Shown: positions 26,852-36,514 of the stretch, in pieces | Layout: every line of letters starts with the position of its first letter | Numbering within the stretch: position 1 is the stretch's first letter | Source: Rhodospirillaceae bacterium | Lineage (GTDB): Bacteria; Pseudomonadota; Alphaproteobacteria; UBA8366 | NCBI GenBank assembly: GCA_002722095.1 | Contig: PBKG01000024.1 | Coordinates: 186,001 to 250,000, forward strand | Direction: 5' to 3' | Length of the DNA: 64,000 bases | The notes under the pieces: generated by a model | Told to the model about the DNA's origin: nothing | Seen by the model: only the letters and a program-made list of their open reading frames with translations | The model's database searches: none | Translations under genes and position numbers: made by a program

Positions 26852-28152
26852 AGCGCGAACGCCAGTATGACGCCGACGCCCGAAGAGACCGCCAAGATGC
26901 GGGTGATCCCCCAATGGAACTTGAACAGCAGTACCGCACAGATTGTCGCCAACGCGATTACCCGCCAATCGACGGTCTGCAACTCCGGCGTCCATAGTAG
27001 GAGCGGGCCGTGTTTCACGGCTTCGACCTTGGCGAACAATACGTGGAGCGCGAACCAGATTGAGAGATTCAAAATGACGCCGACCACCGCCGCGGTTATG
27101 CCGGTAAGCGCCCCCTTGAGGCGCGATTGAGCGCAAATCCATTCGATGTAGGGGGCGCCGGCAAAAATCCATAAAAAACAGGGTGCGAACGTGACCCAGA
27201 GCGTGACCGCGGCACCCGCCAAACCGAGCGCATAGCCGCCATCGCGAAAAGCGGCGAGGAAGCCGACGAACTCGGTGACCAGAATAAGCGGCCCCGGCGT
27301 GGTTTCGGCGAGCCCCAGTCCATCCATCATCTCGCCGGCACTCAACCAACCGAATTGGTTGACCACGTCCTGCGCCATGTAAGCCAGCACCGCATAAGCG
27401 CCACCAAAGGTCACAACCGCCAATTTGGAAAAGAACTGACCGATATCGGCAAGAATTCTGGTGCCGAACAGAAAGTCGATGGCAAAGATCGGCACCCACC
27501 AAATCGCCAGCCAAATGACGATCGTCGCCAGTGTGCCTCCGAAGGATTTTTGGATCGGCTCCGGCGCGCCCGCTCCTTCATCCGGTTCCGCCCCGCGCAG
27601 AGCACCGAACGCCGCCGCCGCAACAACGATCAGCGGATATGAGAGATCGAAGAAGAAGATGCCGACAAAGGCCAGAGCGGCGATGATCCAATGTTCGGTT
27701 CGATGTAGCGCCCGCTTGGCGACCCGCAACAGCGCCTCGACGACAATGATCAGCACGGCCGCCTTGATGCCAAGAAAGATCGCATTGACCAAAGGCACGT
27801 TGCCCGCCGCCGCGTAAAACGCCGCCAACGCCAAAATGATGCATGCGCCGGGCAATACAAACATCAACCCGGCGACCAGACCGCCTAAAAGGCCGTGTAA
27901 GCGCCAGCCCGCATAAGTCGCGAGCTGCATAGCCTCCGGCCCCGGCAACAGCATGCAAAAGCTGAGCGCATTCAGGAATTGTTGCTCCTTGAGCCAGCCC
28001 TTTTCCTCCACCACCACTTTGTGCATCAGGGCAATCTGCGCCGCCGGTCCGCCGAACGACAGAAACCCGATCTTGGTCCAGGTCGGGAATGCCTGGCCAA
28101 GTGTTAAGTCAGCGACTTCATTGCCAGAATTTGATGAATTTGACTCGCTCAT
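26848..28152 (-). CDS. chrA: chromate transporter ChrA
   Basis: CHR-family chromate efflux protein, about 434 residues (long form, two homologous halves). First half opens FPTWTKIGFLSFGGPAAQIALM, the conserved FGGP motif; second half repeats it as KLAVVTFGGAYAVLAYMAQ. There are about ten hydrophobic helices. It exports chromate driven by the membrane potential; sulfate-like oxyanion specificity is possible. ATG 28152 (after AAGGAAAG) overlaps the stop of the rhodanese-ChrB gene by four bases, so the two are coupled. A longer upstream start exists but lacks a ribosome-binding site. Confidence 0.93.
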   Translation of the reverse strand: MSESNSSNSGNEVADLTLGQAFPTWTKIGFLSFGGPAAQIALMHKVVVEEKGWLKEQQFLNALSFCMLLPGPEAMQLATYAGWRLHGLLGGLVAGLMFVLPGACIILALAAFYAAAGNVPLVNAIFLGIKAAVLIIVVEALLRVAKRALHRTEHWIIAALAFVGIFFFDLSYPLIVVAAAAFGALRGAEPDEGAGAPEPIQKSFGGTLATIVIWLAIWWVPIFAIDFLFGTRILADIGQFFSKLAVVTFGGAYAVLAYMAQDVVNQFGWLSAGEMMDGLGLAETTPGPLILVTEFVGFLAAFRDGGYALGLAGAAVTLWVTFAPCFLWIFAGAPYIEWICAQSRLKGALTGITAAVVGVILNLSIWFALHVLFAKVEAVKHGPLLLWTPELQTVDWRVIALATICAVLLFKFHWGITRILAVSSGVGVILAFAL

Positions 28153-28988
28153 TGGTTTGGCTTTCCTTTTTCGGCGCGCAGATGTGTACCCGGCCAATCA
28201 TGATCCTCATCGGTAGCATCCCGTGCCCAGCGATAAAAGGCGTCGAACAGCGCCATAGACGCATCGAGTTGCTCGATATCATCGCGGTACATGCGTGAAA
28301 AGCCGAGCGATGCCGCTAAAAGTCCCGAAGACTGAGGCGTAAGGTCGAGCCGATTTGTATCGGCACCACGAACGATATCGGCGAGCCGATGCAATGCATC
28401 AGAGTGCAAACCGAATTCCTCAATCATCGTATCGAAGGTGCAGTATTCGCCACGATGCGACCAAAACACATCCTCCATATCGAATGGCGTCGCATTGAAT
28501 TTATCGGCGACATTGAGCACCTCGGAAGGCGCGACAAACAAGAACTGGGCATTGGGATCGACAAACCGGCGTATCAGCCATGGGCACGCGATACGATCTA
28601 TCTTGGGGCGGTGGCGCGTAACCCAAACCGTTTGCCCTTGAGCGTTGCGAGGTGGGATTTTCTCGACTGGGACTAACGGTGCTTGATTTTCGCGCCAGGC
28701 AACGATGCCCCCGCTCAAATATTCCGCAGCGACTCCGTTCGCGCGTAAGATCGCTGCCGCGCCCTGGCTGAACTTAAATCCTTTGACGCAATAGACGACT
28801 GCGCGCGCATCCTTCAACTGGTATTCCAGTGCGGCAATGTCATCCGGCGAATGCCAAACAGCACCCGGAATTAGAAATGGATCCTCTCGATACGCTTCCT
28901 CGGCACGCGCATCGATCAATACGGGCGCGTTCGGTGTTCCGATAAGACGGGATAATTGTGAAACGGTGATTTCTGATGGCGATGCCAT
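28149..28988 (-). CDS. rhodanese-ChrB fusion, chromate-resistance protein
   Basis: A 279-residue fusion. Residues about 7-105 are a rhodanese domain with the active Cys in VYCVKGFKFSQGAA and the entry motif PVLIDARAEEAY. Residues about 115-270 match the C-terminal chromate-resistance domain of ChrB: VTRHRPKIDRIACPWLIRRFVDP and MEDVFWSHRGEYCTFDTMIEEFGL. It may sense or detoxify chromate by sulfur transfer or redox chemistry. The fused form is a known variant. It is first in the chr operon. Confidence 0.88.
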   Translation of the reverse strand: MASPSEITVSQLSRLIGTPNAPVLIDARAEEAYREDPFLIPGAVWHSPDDIAALEYQLKDARAVVYCVKGFKFSQGAAAILRANGVAAEYLSGGIVAWRENQAPLVPVEKIPPRNAQGQTVWVTRHRPKIDRIACPWLIRRFVDPNAQFLFVAPSEVLNVADKFNATPFDMEDVFWSHRGEYCTFDTMIEEFGLHSDALHRLADIVRGADTNRLDLTPQSSGLLAASLGFSRMYRDDIEQLDASMALFDAFYRWARDATDEDHDWPGTHLRAEKGKPNQ

Positions 28989-29175
28989 AGTGCATCCTCC
29001 TCTAAAATGAGTTTAACCGGATGCGAAACTTGGGCTGTCGCCTCACGGGGCGTTCGCAGCCCCATGAACAAGGAATACCCGGAGAAGATTCGGCTGTCAA
29101 ACAGGCCCCGCTAGCTTTCCGATTTGATATTCGGCAAAACTAAAAGCGCTGTCATACGTTCGATGGAGCAGAAAT

Positions 29176-29481
29176 GTGAATTCGCACAAAACCCCATCAA
29201 ATCAACGACCTGAAGGCCTGCCCGACGGCGTCGAACCGTATCGCCAGAGCCCGGTATTTACCCAGGACTCGGTTCCGGATGCGTTTCTTCAAGAGCACAA
29301 CACCAAAGACGGTGTCTGGGCTGTCATTCACGTCGACTCCGGCAAGCTGTTTTTCGAGGTTCCCTCGACAGGGACCGAAAAAACACTCGAGGCCGGCGAC
29401 ATTACCGTCGCCGAGCCGGTCGTGCCCCATAGGGTCGAGCCAATAGGCGCGGTATCGTTCTGGGTCGAGTTCTGGCGCTGA
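29176..29481 (+). CDS. DUF1971 (YeaR/TehB-like) cupin-like protein
   Basis: A 101-residue protein of the DUF1971 family, with PYRQSPVFTQDSVPDAFLQEHNTKDGVW, then GKLFFEVPS, and the closing VVPHRVEPIGAVSFWVEFW. The family is found next to tellurite/TehB and nitrate-stress genes. GTG start at 29176 is preceded by GGAG. The ATG two bases upstream is out of frame. It is alone, between chr and the CitE-like gene, converging on the latter. Confidence 0.83.
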   Translation: MNSHKTPSNQRPEGLPDGVEPYRQSPVFTQDSVPDAFLQEHNTKDGVWAVIHVDSGKLFFEVPSTGTEKTLEAGDITVAEPVVPHRVEPIGAVSFWVEFWR

Positions 29482-29502
29482 CGCTTATCGAACGATCTAA
29501 AG

Positions 29503-30417
29503 CTATTGAGCCGCGGCGGTCTTTTTGGCGATATTATCGGCGATCTTGATCAGATTTTCCGCGCGGTAGACGATCGGATAGTCGACCATTTTACCGTCGA
29601 CCTCGAGCGATGCCCGGCCGGCTTTTACCGCCTCGTCAAACGCATCGATGATCTTGCGCGCGTTCTCTACTTCCTCTTCCGGCGGGGTGAATTCTTCATT
29701 CAGGATCGGTACCACCGCTGGATGAATGCAGGACGAACCGGCGAAGCCAAACCGTCGCGATTTTTTCACCACCTCACGCATTTCATCCAGGCGAGTGTAG
29801 TCCGCACCCGAACTCACCAACCCCATCGGCAATACGCCTGCGGCGCGCGCGGCAATGATCGATTGTTGTTTCGGGAAGAGCAGCGTTTCGGTCGAAGGCT
29901 CGACCCCGATCGAGAGCGTAAAATCCTCGCTGCCCAGGCCGAAGCAGGCGATACGCGGATGCGCCTTGGCGATTTCGGCCATTTTGAAATAGGCCTCGGC
30001 GGTCTCGACACGTACGCTCATAATCGTCGAGCCCACTTCCACGCCACGCTCCGCTTCCAGTTCGGAAATAGCCTCGGCGATTAGCCGGACATGCCCCGGC
30101 CCGTCACATTTCGGCAAGGTAATGCCGCGGATGCCCGGCCCGATCACCGCCTCGAGGTCGGGAATACCGAGCCGAAGCGGGCTGTTGATACGCACGAAGA
30201 CGTCGGCGCCCTTTTGGCTAACGACCTTCGCCGCATCGGTGACGAGAGTTCTCGCCGTCGCTTTTTCGGACGCGGCGATACTGTCTTCGAGGTCGAGAAT
30301 CATTGCATCCGGGCCCCGCGTGTGGGCTTTTTCAACATACTTGTCGACATTCACGGGCACGAACATCATGGACCGCAAGACCAGACCTTCTTTGGCTTTG
30401 GTAGTTACATCGGTCAT
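29503..30417 (-). CDS. HpcH/HpaI aldolase or citrate-lyase beta (CitE)-like protein
   Basis: A 304-residue TIM-barrel C-C lyase of the CitE/HpcH superfamily. LRSMMFVPVNVDKYVEKAH, GPDAMILDLEDSIAASEK and VFVRINSPLRLG provide the CoA-ester-binding and Mg-binding blocks, then FGLGSEDFTLSIGVEP. Members include malyl-CoA or citramalyl-CoA lyases. Start ATG 30417 follows AAGGGGAG; upstream frame lacks a site. It is separated by 32 bases from a TauD dioxygenase on the same strand and probably forms one operon with it and its paralogue. Confidence 0.85.
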   Translation of the reverse strand: MTDVTTKAKEGLVLRSMMFVPVNVDKYVEKAHTRGPDAMILDLEDSIAASEKATARTLVTDAAKVVSQKGADVFVRINSPLRLGIPDLEAVIGPGIRGITLPKCDGPGHVRLIAEAISELEAERGVEVGSTIMSVRVETAEAYFKMAEIAKAHPRIACFGLGSEDFTLSIGVEPSTETLLFPKQQSIIAARAAGVLPMGLVSSGADYTRLDEMREVVKKSRRFGFAGSSCIHPAVVPILNEEFTPPEEEVENARKIIDAFDEAVKAGRASLEVDGKMVDYPIVYRAENLIKIADNIAKKTAAAQ

Positions 30418-30449
30418 TATTTCTCTCCCCTTTTTTAAAATTCTGGCTT

Positions 30450-31313
30450 CTATTCGTAGACGTCGGTGTGGCCGATGGTAATTCGCCACATCATGCGCCG
30501 TTGATGCAGTTCGTAATCATGTGAAGCAAGGTGCTGAACCGCGCAATTGTCCCACAGCAGTACATCGCCCACCTGCCATTTATGGCGATGGATGAATTCT
30601 TCACGGATTACCGTCATTGCCAATTCATCGATCAATTCGAGCGCATCGTCCGTATCCATTCCTTCGATATCGACACACTCGCCATTGACCACATAGAGCG
30701 CCTTTTTGCCGGTAAAGGGATGCGTACGAACCGCAGGATGATTCATCAGCGGTACTTGTTCTCGCTTGGCGTTGTCTTGAGTGCCGGACCCGCGGGCACG
30801 TCGTCTGCCGAGTACGTCATGGACCACCTGCTTGCCTTTGAGTTTTTCCTTCAATTCCTCGGGAAGCGACTCATAGGCCTTGACCGCGCTCGCGAACAGC
30901 GTGTCGCCCAAAATCGTGCCATCTTCAGCCGTTGGCACCTCGCGCGCATAGAGCGCGGTAGCCCGTGGCGGGTTTTTATTGAAGGACATGTCCGTATGCC
31001 AGACGCACCCGGCATCCGCATGGCCAATGTCCTTACCGTTTTCTTGAATATTGGAAATGTAGAGAATTTCGGGATAGCCGGGCATGGCATAATTATTGAG
31101 GAAGAGATTCTGAGGCTCCCCATAGCGTCCCGCATATTCGATATAAGCCTCAGGCTCGAGCTCCTGATTCCGGACACAAATGACCGAATGCTCGTTGAAT
31201 GCCGCCTCCAGAACCGAGAAAGTATCGTCATCGAGCGGTTTCGAAAGGTCGACCCCACGCACTTCCGCCCCTAGCGCATCGCCGGACGGAATGACTTCAA
31301 TATTAGCGCTCAT
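30450..31313 (-). CDS. TauD/TfdA-family dioxygenase (copy 2)
   Basis: A 287-residue Fe(II)/2-oxoglutarate dioxygenase. H106 and D108 in VWHTDMSFNKN, H261 in LLWDNCAVQHLA, with Arg in MMWRITIGH. N-terminal VIPSGDALGAEVRGVDLSKP is the family signature. Start ATG 31313 follows GGGAGAGAC. It is a close tandem paralogue of copy 3 (31347), with which it shares long blocks (DNCAVQHLA, RATxLxAREVP). Substrate unknown. Confidence 0.92.
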   Translation of the reverse strand: MSANIEVIPSGDALGAEVRGVDLSKPLDDDTFSVLEAAFNEHSVICVRNQELEPEAYIEYAGRYGEPQNLFLNNYAMPGYPEILYISNIQENGKDIGHADAGCVWHTDMSFNKNPPRATALYAREVPTAEDGTILGDTLFASAVKAYESLPEELKEKLKGKQVVHDVLGRRRARGSGTQDNAKREQVPLMNHPAVRTHPFTGKKALYVVNGECVDIEGMDTDDALELIDELAMTVIREEFIHRHKWQVGDVLLWDNCAVQHLASHDYELHQRRMMWRITIGHTDVYE

Positions 31314-31346
31314 GTCTCTCCCTGATCCCTTTAACTGTTCCACTGC

Positions 31347-32222
31347 CTATTCGTAAACGTCCGTATAACCGACGGTGATACGCCACATCATGCGCCGTAG
31401 CGGCAATTCGTAATCGTGAATTGCCAAATGCTGAACCGCACAATTATCCCACATCAACACGTCGCCCATTTGCCATTTATGCCGATGGATAAATTCGTCT
31501 CTTATAATTGTCGCCGCCAACTCATCGATCAATTCCACGGCCTCTCCATCTGCCATGCCTTCGATCACCTCGCATTCCCCGCTAGAGACGTAAAGAATCT
31601 TCTCGCCCGTATAGGGATGGCGACGCACCACAGGGTGAACCGTCAGATCATGGTTTTCGTGCTGCTCGTTGTCCGACGAAACACCGGTCCCCGTCTTTCG
31701 GCGGCGCCCGGCTGCATCATGAACGACGCGAAGCCCATTGAGCCGCTCCTTCATGGCATCACTCAAAGAGTCGTAGGCCTTGATCGCGCTTGCAAACAGC
31801 GTATCGCCCAAAACGGTGCCATCTTCGGTGACCGGAATCTCGCGCGCATGCAATACGGTCGCCCGAGGTGGCGTTTTTTCGAATGACATATCCGTATGCC
31901 AGACAATACCCGCATCCGCATACCCAATATCGCGCCCGTTCTCCTGTATGTTGGAGACATAGAGGATCTCCGGGTGTTCTTTCATGGCGTAATGATTGAG
32001 AAACAAACGCTGCGGCTCGCCATATCGCGTTGCATAAGCAACGAGTTGCTCTGGCGTTAGGTCCTGATCACGAAAGCAAAGCACCGAATGCGTGTTGAAG
32101 GCGTGTTCGATAATCGCGAAGTCCGAATCCTCCAACGGCCGGGACAAATCGACGCCCCGCACCTCCGCGGCCAAGGCGTCCCCAGAGGGCACTATTTCAA
32201 GCTCACCGCCGTTTACAGGCAT
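31347..32222 (-). CDS. TauD/TfdA-family dioxygenase (copy 3)
   Basis: A 291-residue dioxygenase, tandem paralogue of copy 2. H109 and D111 in VWHTDMSFEKT and the distal His in LMWDNCAVQHLA. The frame extends upstream to 32336 and would overlap the head-to-head ABC exporter gene; homologous starts place the ATG at 32222, although no clear ribosome-binding site precedes it. Copies 2 and 3 lie 33 bases apart and are probably co-transcribed with the CitE-like gene downstream. Confidence 0.9.
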   Translation of the reverse strand: MPVNGGELEIVPSGDALAAEVRGVDLSRPLEDSDFAIIEHAFNTHSVLCFRDQDLTPEQLVAYATRYGEPQRLFLNHYAMKEHPEILYVSNIQENGRDIGYADAGIVWHTDMSFEKTPPRATVLHAREIPVTEDGTVLGDTLFASAIKAYDSLSDAMKERLNGLRVVHDAAGRRRKTGTGVSSDNEQHENHDLTVHPVVRRHPYTGEKILYVSSGECEVIEGMADGEAVELIDELAATIIRDEFIHRHKWQMGDVLMWDNCAVQHLAIHDYELPLRRMMWRITVGYTDVYE

Positions 32223-32327
32223 TTTCGGCAATCCAATGTGTAACGATGACCCATCGGCGCTCCTATAGCACATGATTGGCGGATTCGGCAGATGCCTGCT
32301 ATAGGAACTGCCATAGGGTGAGGTTTT

Positions 32328-34151
32328 ATGCGCCATAAAAGTTATGCGGACAGGGGCGACACCGACGCGCGAGCGAAGGCTGGAGATCTTAAGGTCCTGA
32401 CGGGCCTGTTTGCTTACCTGCGTCCCTACCGATGGGGTCTATTAGGTGCGTTTGTCGCGCTGATTGTCGCTGCCACGACGGTGCTGTCTATCGGGCAAGG
32501 TCTACGATTCCTGGTCGATGACGGTTTCGGACAAGGCAATAGGGCCTTGCTCGATCAGGCTTTATTAGTGCTTTTCGCCGCTGTCGTGCTGCTCGCGGTG
32601 GCTACCTATGCCCGCTTCTTTCTAATCTCATGGGTTGGCGAGCGAGTCGTTGCCGACATTCGCAAACGTGTCTTCGATCACGTCATCGGTCTTGATCCCG
32701 GATTTTTCGAAGTCACCCGAACCGGCGAAGTCCTTTCCCGGCTGACCACCGATACGACCTTGCTACAGGTCGTGGTCGGCTCATCGGTTTCGGTGGCGTT
32801 GCGGAACCTCTTGCTACTGATCGGTGGCATCGTCCTGTTGGCGATCACCAGCCCGAAACTCACCGGATACGTAATTGCGGTCGTGCCGTTGGTCGTCGCT
32901 CTCATCGTCAGTATCGGTCGAATTGTCCGTCGGCGAAGCCGCGCCGCGCAAGACAAGGTCGCCGAGATAAGCGCCTATGCGGGCGAAAACCTCGATGCGG
33001 TCCGCGTCGTCCAGGCCTTTACCCATGAAGATGAGGACCAGGCCGCCTTCGATGCCATCGTCGAGGATGCCTATCGGAGTTCGATGCACCAGGTGCGTGC
33101 GCGTGCCGCGTTAACAGCCATAGTTATCATTTTCGTCTTCGGCGCCGTTGGCACCATTCTTTGGTTTGGCGGCACCGATGTTATCGCTGGCACCATGAGC
33201 GCGGGCGACCTTTCCGCTTTCGTCTTCTATGCCATCATTGTCGCCGGTTCGGTCGGCGCGATATCAGAAGTGTTGGGCGAGTTGCAACGTGCCGCCGGCG
33301 CTGCGGAACGATTGTTCGACCTTCTGGCCACTAGACCGAAAATTACCGCCCCCGAAGATCCGACACCGCTGGTCGGACCGGCGAAGGGCGCGGTCGCCTG
33401 CGAGAACGTGACCTTTTTCTATCCTACCCGGCCGGAAATACCCGCACTCAGGGATTTCCGCTTCGACATTGCCCCCGGAGAAATGGTCGCCTTGGTGGGA
33501 CCATCGGGTGCGGGCAAAACGACCGTTTTCCAACTGCTTCTCAGGTTCTACGACCCCGCCGCCGGACGCCTTACATTCGATGGCGTGCCGATCGCGGAGA
33601 CCGATCCGCTGGCGCTTCGCCGCCACATTGGATTAGTGCCGCAGGAACCTGTGATCTTCTCGGCGAATGCCGCCGACAATATCCGGTACGGCCGCCCCGA
33701 TGCCGACGACGCAGAAGTAAGAACCGCAGCGGATGCCGCCGGGGCAACCAACTTCCTTGAACGGTTGCCGGAAGGCTTCGCCACACATCTCGGCGAAAAA
33801 GGGGTGCGCCTGTCGGGTGGTGAGCGTCAGCGGATTGCGATCGCGCGCGCCATCCTGCGTGATCCAGCGCTTTTGCTACTTGATGAAGCCACAAGCGCCC
33901 TCGATGCTCAGTCCGAACGACTAGTGCAACAGGCGCTGGAAAAACTGATGCAAGATCGCACCACCCTCGTCATCGCCCATCGGCTGGCAACCGTGGTGAA
34001 GGCGGACCGAATTATCGTGATGGACGAAGGCGAAATCGTCGCCACCGGAAGCCACGAAGCCCTACTCGCTGAGGGGGGCCTCTACGCGCAGCTGGCGGAA
34101 TTGCAATTCGGCCTCGACGCGTATCCGCCACGGGCGGTCGCTCAACGCTGA
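32328..34151 (+). CDS. MsbA-like ABC exporter (fused permease and ATPase)
   Basis: A 607-residue half-transporter. Residues about 30-320 carry six hydrophobic helices (ABC transmembrane domain), with a coupling segment around EVLSRLTTDTTLLQ. The ATPase domain has Walker A VGPSGAGKTTVF, Q-loop LVPQEPVIFSA, signature LSGGERQRIAIA, Walker B LLLLDEATSALD and the switch His in IAHRLATV. Lipid or drug export is typical for the family; the substrate is unknown. It is divergent from the TauD pair and converges on the MotB-like gene with a 10-base overlap. Confidence 0.93.
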   Translation: MRHKSYADRGDTDARAKAGDLKVLTGLFAYLRPYRWGLLGAFVALIVAATTVLSIGQGLRFLVDDGFGQGNRALLDQALLVLFAAVVLLAVATYARFFLISWVGERVVADIRKRVFDHVIGLDPGFFEVTRTGEVLSRLTTDTTLLQVVVGSSVSVALRNLLLLIGGIVLLAITSPKLTGYVIAVVPLVVALIVSIGRIVRRRSRAAQDKVAEISAYAGENLDAVRVVQAFTHEDEDQAAFDAIVEDAYRSSMHQVRARAALTAIVIIFVFGAVGTILWFGGTDVIAGTMSAGDLSAFVFYAIIVAGSVGAISEVLGELQRAAGAAERLFDLLATRPKITAPEDPTPLVGPAKGAVACENVTFFYPTRPEIPALRDFRFDIAPGEMVALVGPSGAGKTTVFQLLLRFYDPAAGRLTFDGVPIAETDPLALRRHIGLVPQEPVIFSANAADNIRYGRPDADDAEVRTAADAAGATNFLERLPEGFATHLGEKGVRLSGGERQRIAIARAILRDPALLLLDEATSALDAQSERLVQQALEKLMQDRTTLVIAHRLATVVKADRIIVMDEGEIVATGSHEALLAEGGLYAQLAELQFGLDAYPPRAVAQR

Positions 34152-35290
34152 TCGAACTTCATTTCGATCCGCCGGTTACGACGATAGGCAATTTCGTCTT
34201 TCCTCGAATCAAGCGGATACGAGGCCGCAAAGCCGGCCGCCGCGAAACGTTTGGCGGGAAGTCCCTGCTGACGTAGGAATTTAACGACCGATATTGCCCG
34301 TGCGGCCGAAAGCTCCCAATTGGATGGGAATTGAGCGGTCCGGATACGCCGCTGATCCGTATGCCCGTCGACCCGTAGCACCCAATCGATATCCTTTGGA
34401 ATCTTGGCGGCAATCTCTTTCAGCGTATCGGCAAATCGGGCCAGCTGTTCTTTACCGCCGGGACCGATCTCCGCCGATCCGCTCGCAAAAAGCACTTCCG
34501 ATTGGAATACGAAACGATCACCGACGATCTGAATATCGGACCGATCGCCAAGCACTTCGCGCAAACGGCCGAAAAACTCGGAACGATATTTCGCCAGCTG
34601 ATGCACTTTGCTCGCCAGTGCCGCGTTTAAACGTTTGCCCAGATTGGCGATCTTGGCCTGAGCCTCTTTGTCCTTCTGTTCAGAAATCTCCAAAGCTTCG
34701 CTTAAATCGGACAATTGCGTTCGAAGCGCGGCCATTTGCTGATTGAGCAAAGACAGTTGCGCTTTTGCCGCCGCCGATATTTCCTTTTGTTCTCCAAGCG
34801 CTTTGGATTTAGCGCCGAGATCGGTTTTCGCCTCTTTGAGGTCGTTTTCCAGCCGATTCTTCAGCGCTTCCATGGCGAGAATATCCTGCCGCAACACAGT
34901 CAGTTTTTCCCGACTGACCTCAATCTCACCTTCAAGTTTTGTACGCGCTGCCTCGCTATCTTCATGCTTGAGCCTGAGCGACCCCAAATCCGAAGCCAAT
35001 GAATCCCGCTTTTCGATCGAGCTTTCCAGTTCTCCGGTTAATTGGCTGACATTAGTCCGTAGCGCGCTATTCGATTTCCGCTCCAGATCGAGAAGGTCGG
35101 CCAATTCGCTGACCTTATCATTGAGTGTTGCCAGAGCCTTGTCGCGGCCAACCAAAGCATCGCTAAGATAGAACTGCGAAACCACGAAGATCATCAAAAG
35201 GAAGATGATCACCATCAAGAGGGTCGCCAGCGCATCGACGAATCCTGGCCAAATGTCGAGGTTGGTTCGCTGTCGTCGCGCGAGAGCCAT
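34142..35290 (-). CDS. MotB/OmpA-like peptidoglycan-binding protein with long coiled coil
   Basis: A 382-residue protein. One membrane helix near the N-terminus (VDALATLLMVIIFLLMIFVV) starts with an Asp (residue 19), in the place of the proton-carrying Asp of MotB. Then about 190 residues of heptad coiled coil, and a C-terminal OmpA/MotB peptidoglycan-binding domain (VLFASGSAEIGPGGKEQL, VDGHTDQRRI, NWELSAARAISVVKFL, YRRNRRIEMKF). It follows the MotA-like gene by nine bases. Together they look like a stator-type proton channel with an unusually long periplasmic spacer. It is not a flagellar MotB by context. Confidence 0.85.
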   Translation of the reverse strand: MALARRQRTNLDIWPGFVDALATLLMVIIFLLMIFVVSQFYLSDALVGRDKALATLNDKVSELADLLDLERKSNSALRTNVSQLTGELESSIEKRDSLASDLGSLRLKHEDSEAARTKLEGEIEVSREKLTVLRQDILAMEALKNRLENDLKEAKTDLGAKSKALGEQKEISAAAKAQLSLLNQQMAALRTQLSDLSEALEISEQKDKEAQAKIANLGKRLNAALASKVHQLAKYRSEFFGRLREVLGDRSDIQIVGDRFVFQSEVLFASGSAEIGPGGKEQLARFADTLKEIAAKIPKDIDWVLRVDGHTDQRRIRTAQFPSNWELSAARAISVVKFLRQQGLPAKRFAAAGFAASYPLDSRKDEIAYRRNRRIEMKFDQR

Positions 35291-35299
35291 TGTATCGGC

Positions 35300-36442
35300 C
35301 TAGTTGTCGCCTTCGGAGAGCGCCGCGATTGTGCGGGCCAGTAGGCGAATTTCCGATCTGATTTCCGAGATCGTTTCCGCGCGCCCACTCTCCAGTTCGT
35401 CGGCAATACGAGTCAAAGTCGCTTCCATATTTTTTAAATCGCCAGCGCCCGAAGCGCCGCTTGCCGACGGTGCCGCGATATCGGTCTTGGCGAGTTTTTC
35501 AAGTATCGGCTTGAGGTCTTGCTGGCCTTCGGCAAGTTTCAGCATTAATTGTTGTTCCGCTTTCATAGTTTCGCCGAAACCGACCAACGTATCGGTTAAC
35601 TCGACGATTTTCTTATTGGCCTCCAGACGGCTTGCTTCCCCCTTTTGCAGACTGCGCTGCAAGCTTTCCAGGCTATCGGCGGTCTGTTCGAGCAGCGCCT
35701 GGATGAAAGCGGGCACCGTTTGATCGCTCTCGCCGCCGAGAAGACCGGAGCCGAGGCGTGTCTGACCCGAGAGCCAATCCTCAAGTTCGTTATAGAAACG
35801 GTTTTGTGCCTGACCGACCTGCAGTGCGAGGAAACCTAAAATCAAAGAACCCGCAAGCCCAAAGAGCGAGGAACTGAAAGCCGTCCCCATGCCGGCCAAA
35901 GGCGCTTTCAAGCCGGATTTCAATTTTTCGAAGAAATCCGCCGTATTCTCACCACTGACCGCCAAGCCGCCAATGACCTCGCCCACTGAATCTATGGTCT
36001 GCAAGAGGCCCCAAAATGTTCCCAGCAATCCCAAAAACACCAAGAGCCCGATCATGTAGCGCGACGTCTCGCGAATTTCGTCGAGCCGTGTCGCGATACC
36101 ATCTAGCAACGTACGTAGCGCCATGGTCGACAAACTGAGCCGGCCGGCCATCCGTTCGCCGAGCATACTGGCCATAGAGGCGAGAAGCCGTGGTTCCGCT
36201 ACCGAGCTGGTAACCGGCCCGTCGCGTTGAAAACTTTCTATCCAAACCACTTCGCGCTGGAGCATCGCCGCGCTTCGAAAACTATGGCCGATGCCGATTA
36301 TCAACGCGCCAACGATGATGCCGTTAAGCACCGGATTGGCCATAAACGCTTCGAATAACGAGGGTGCCAACAACGCAATGCCCGCGACGATGATCGCCAA
36401 AAACAGCATCATGCGTATGAGATATTTAGCCGGCCGAGTCAT
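35300..36442 (-). CDS. MotA/TolQ/ExbB-like proton-channel protein with cytoplasmic coiled-coil tail
   Basis: A 380-residue protein. Two N-terminal helices (LFLAIIVAGIALLAPSLF; LNGIIVGALIIGIGHSF), then a cytoplasmic loop with TRLDEIRETSRYMIGLLVFLGLLGTFWGLLQT and GLKAPLAGMGTAFSSSLFGLAGSLILGFL, the MotA/ExbB channel helices. The last 150 residues are a helical coiled-coil tail. Channel family is clear; flagellar motor partners are absent nearby. It is the middle gene of a three-gene set with the proline-rich OmpA-domain protein and the MotB-like protein. Confidence 0.87.
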   Translation of the reverse strand: MTRPAKYLIRMMLFLAIIVAGIALLAPSLFEAFMANPVLNGIIVGALIIGIGHSFRSAAMLQREVVWIESFQRDGPVTSSVAEPRLLASMASMLGERMAGRLSLSTMALRTLLDGIATRLDEIRETSRYMIGLLVFLGLLGTFWGLLQTIDSVGEVIGGLAVSGENTADFFEKLKSGLKAPLAGMGTAFSSSLFGLAGSLILGFLALQVGQAQNRFYNELEDWLSGQTRLGSGLLGGESDQTVPAFIQALLEQTADSLESLQRSLQKGEASRLEANKKIVELTDTLVGFGETMKAEQQLMLKLAEGQQDLKPILEKLAKTDIAAPSASGASGAGDLKNMEATLTRIADELESGRAETISEIRSEIRLLARTIAALSEGDN

Positions 36443-36514
36443 TCTTTAGGCTCCGCATTGGTTTATCTACAATCTCCTCGGCTTCATGTGGCCGAGTTTG
36501 CCGAGTTTGCAATG

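Noticed and set aside
34142..36442. MotA-like/MotB-like pair as a Zorya anti-phage system
   Set aside because: ZorC and ZorD (helicase) or ZorE (nuclease) type genes are absent; neighbours are an ABC exporter, an OmpA-domain protein and inositol phosphatase. The pair is widespread as a stand-alone set, as far as I know.
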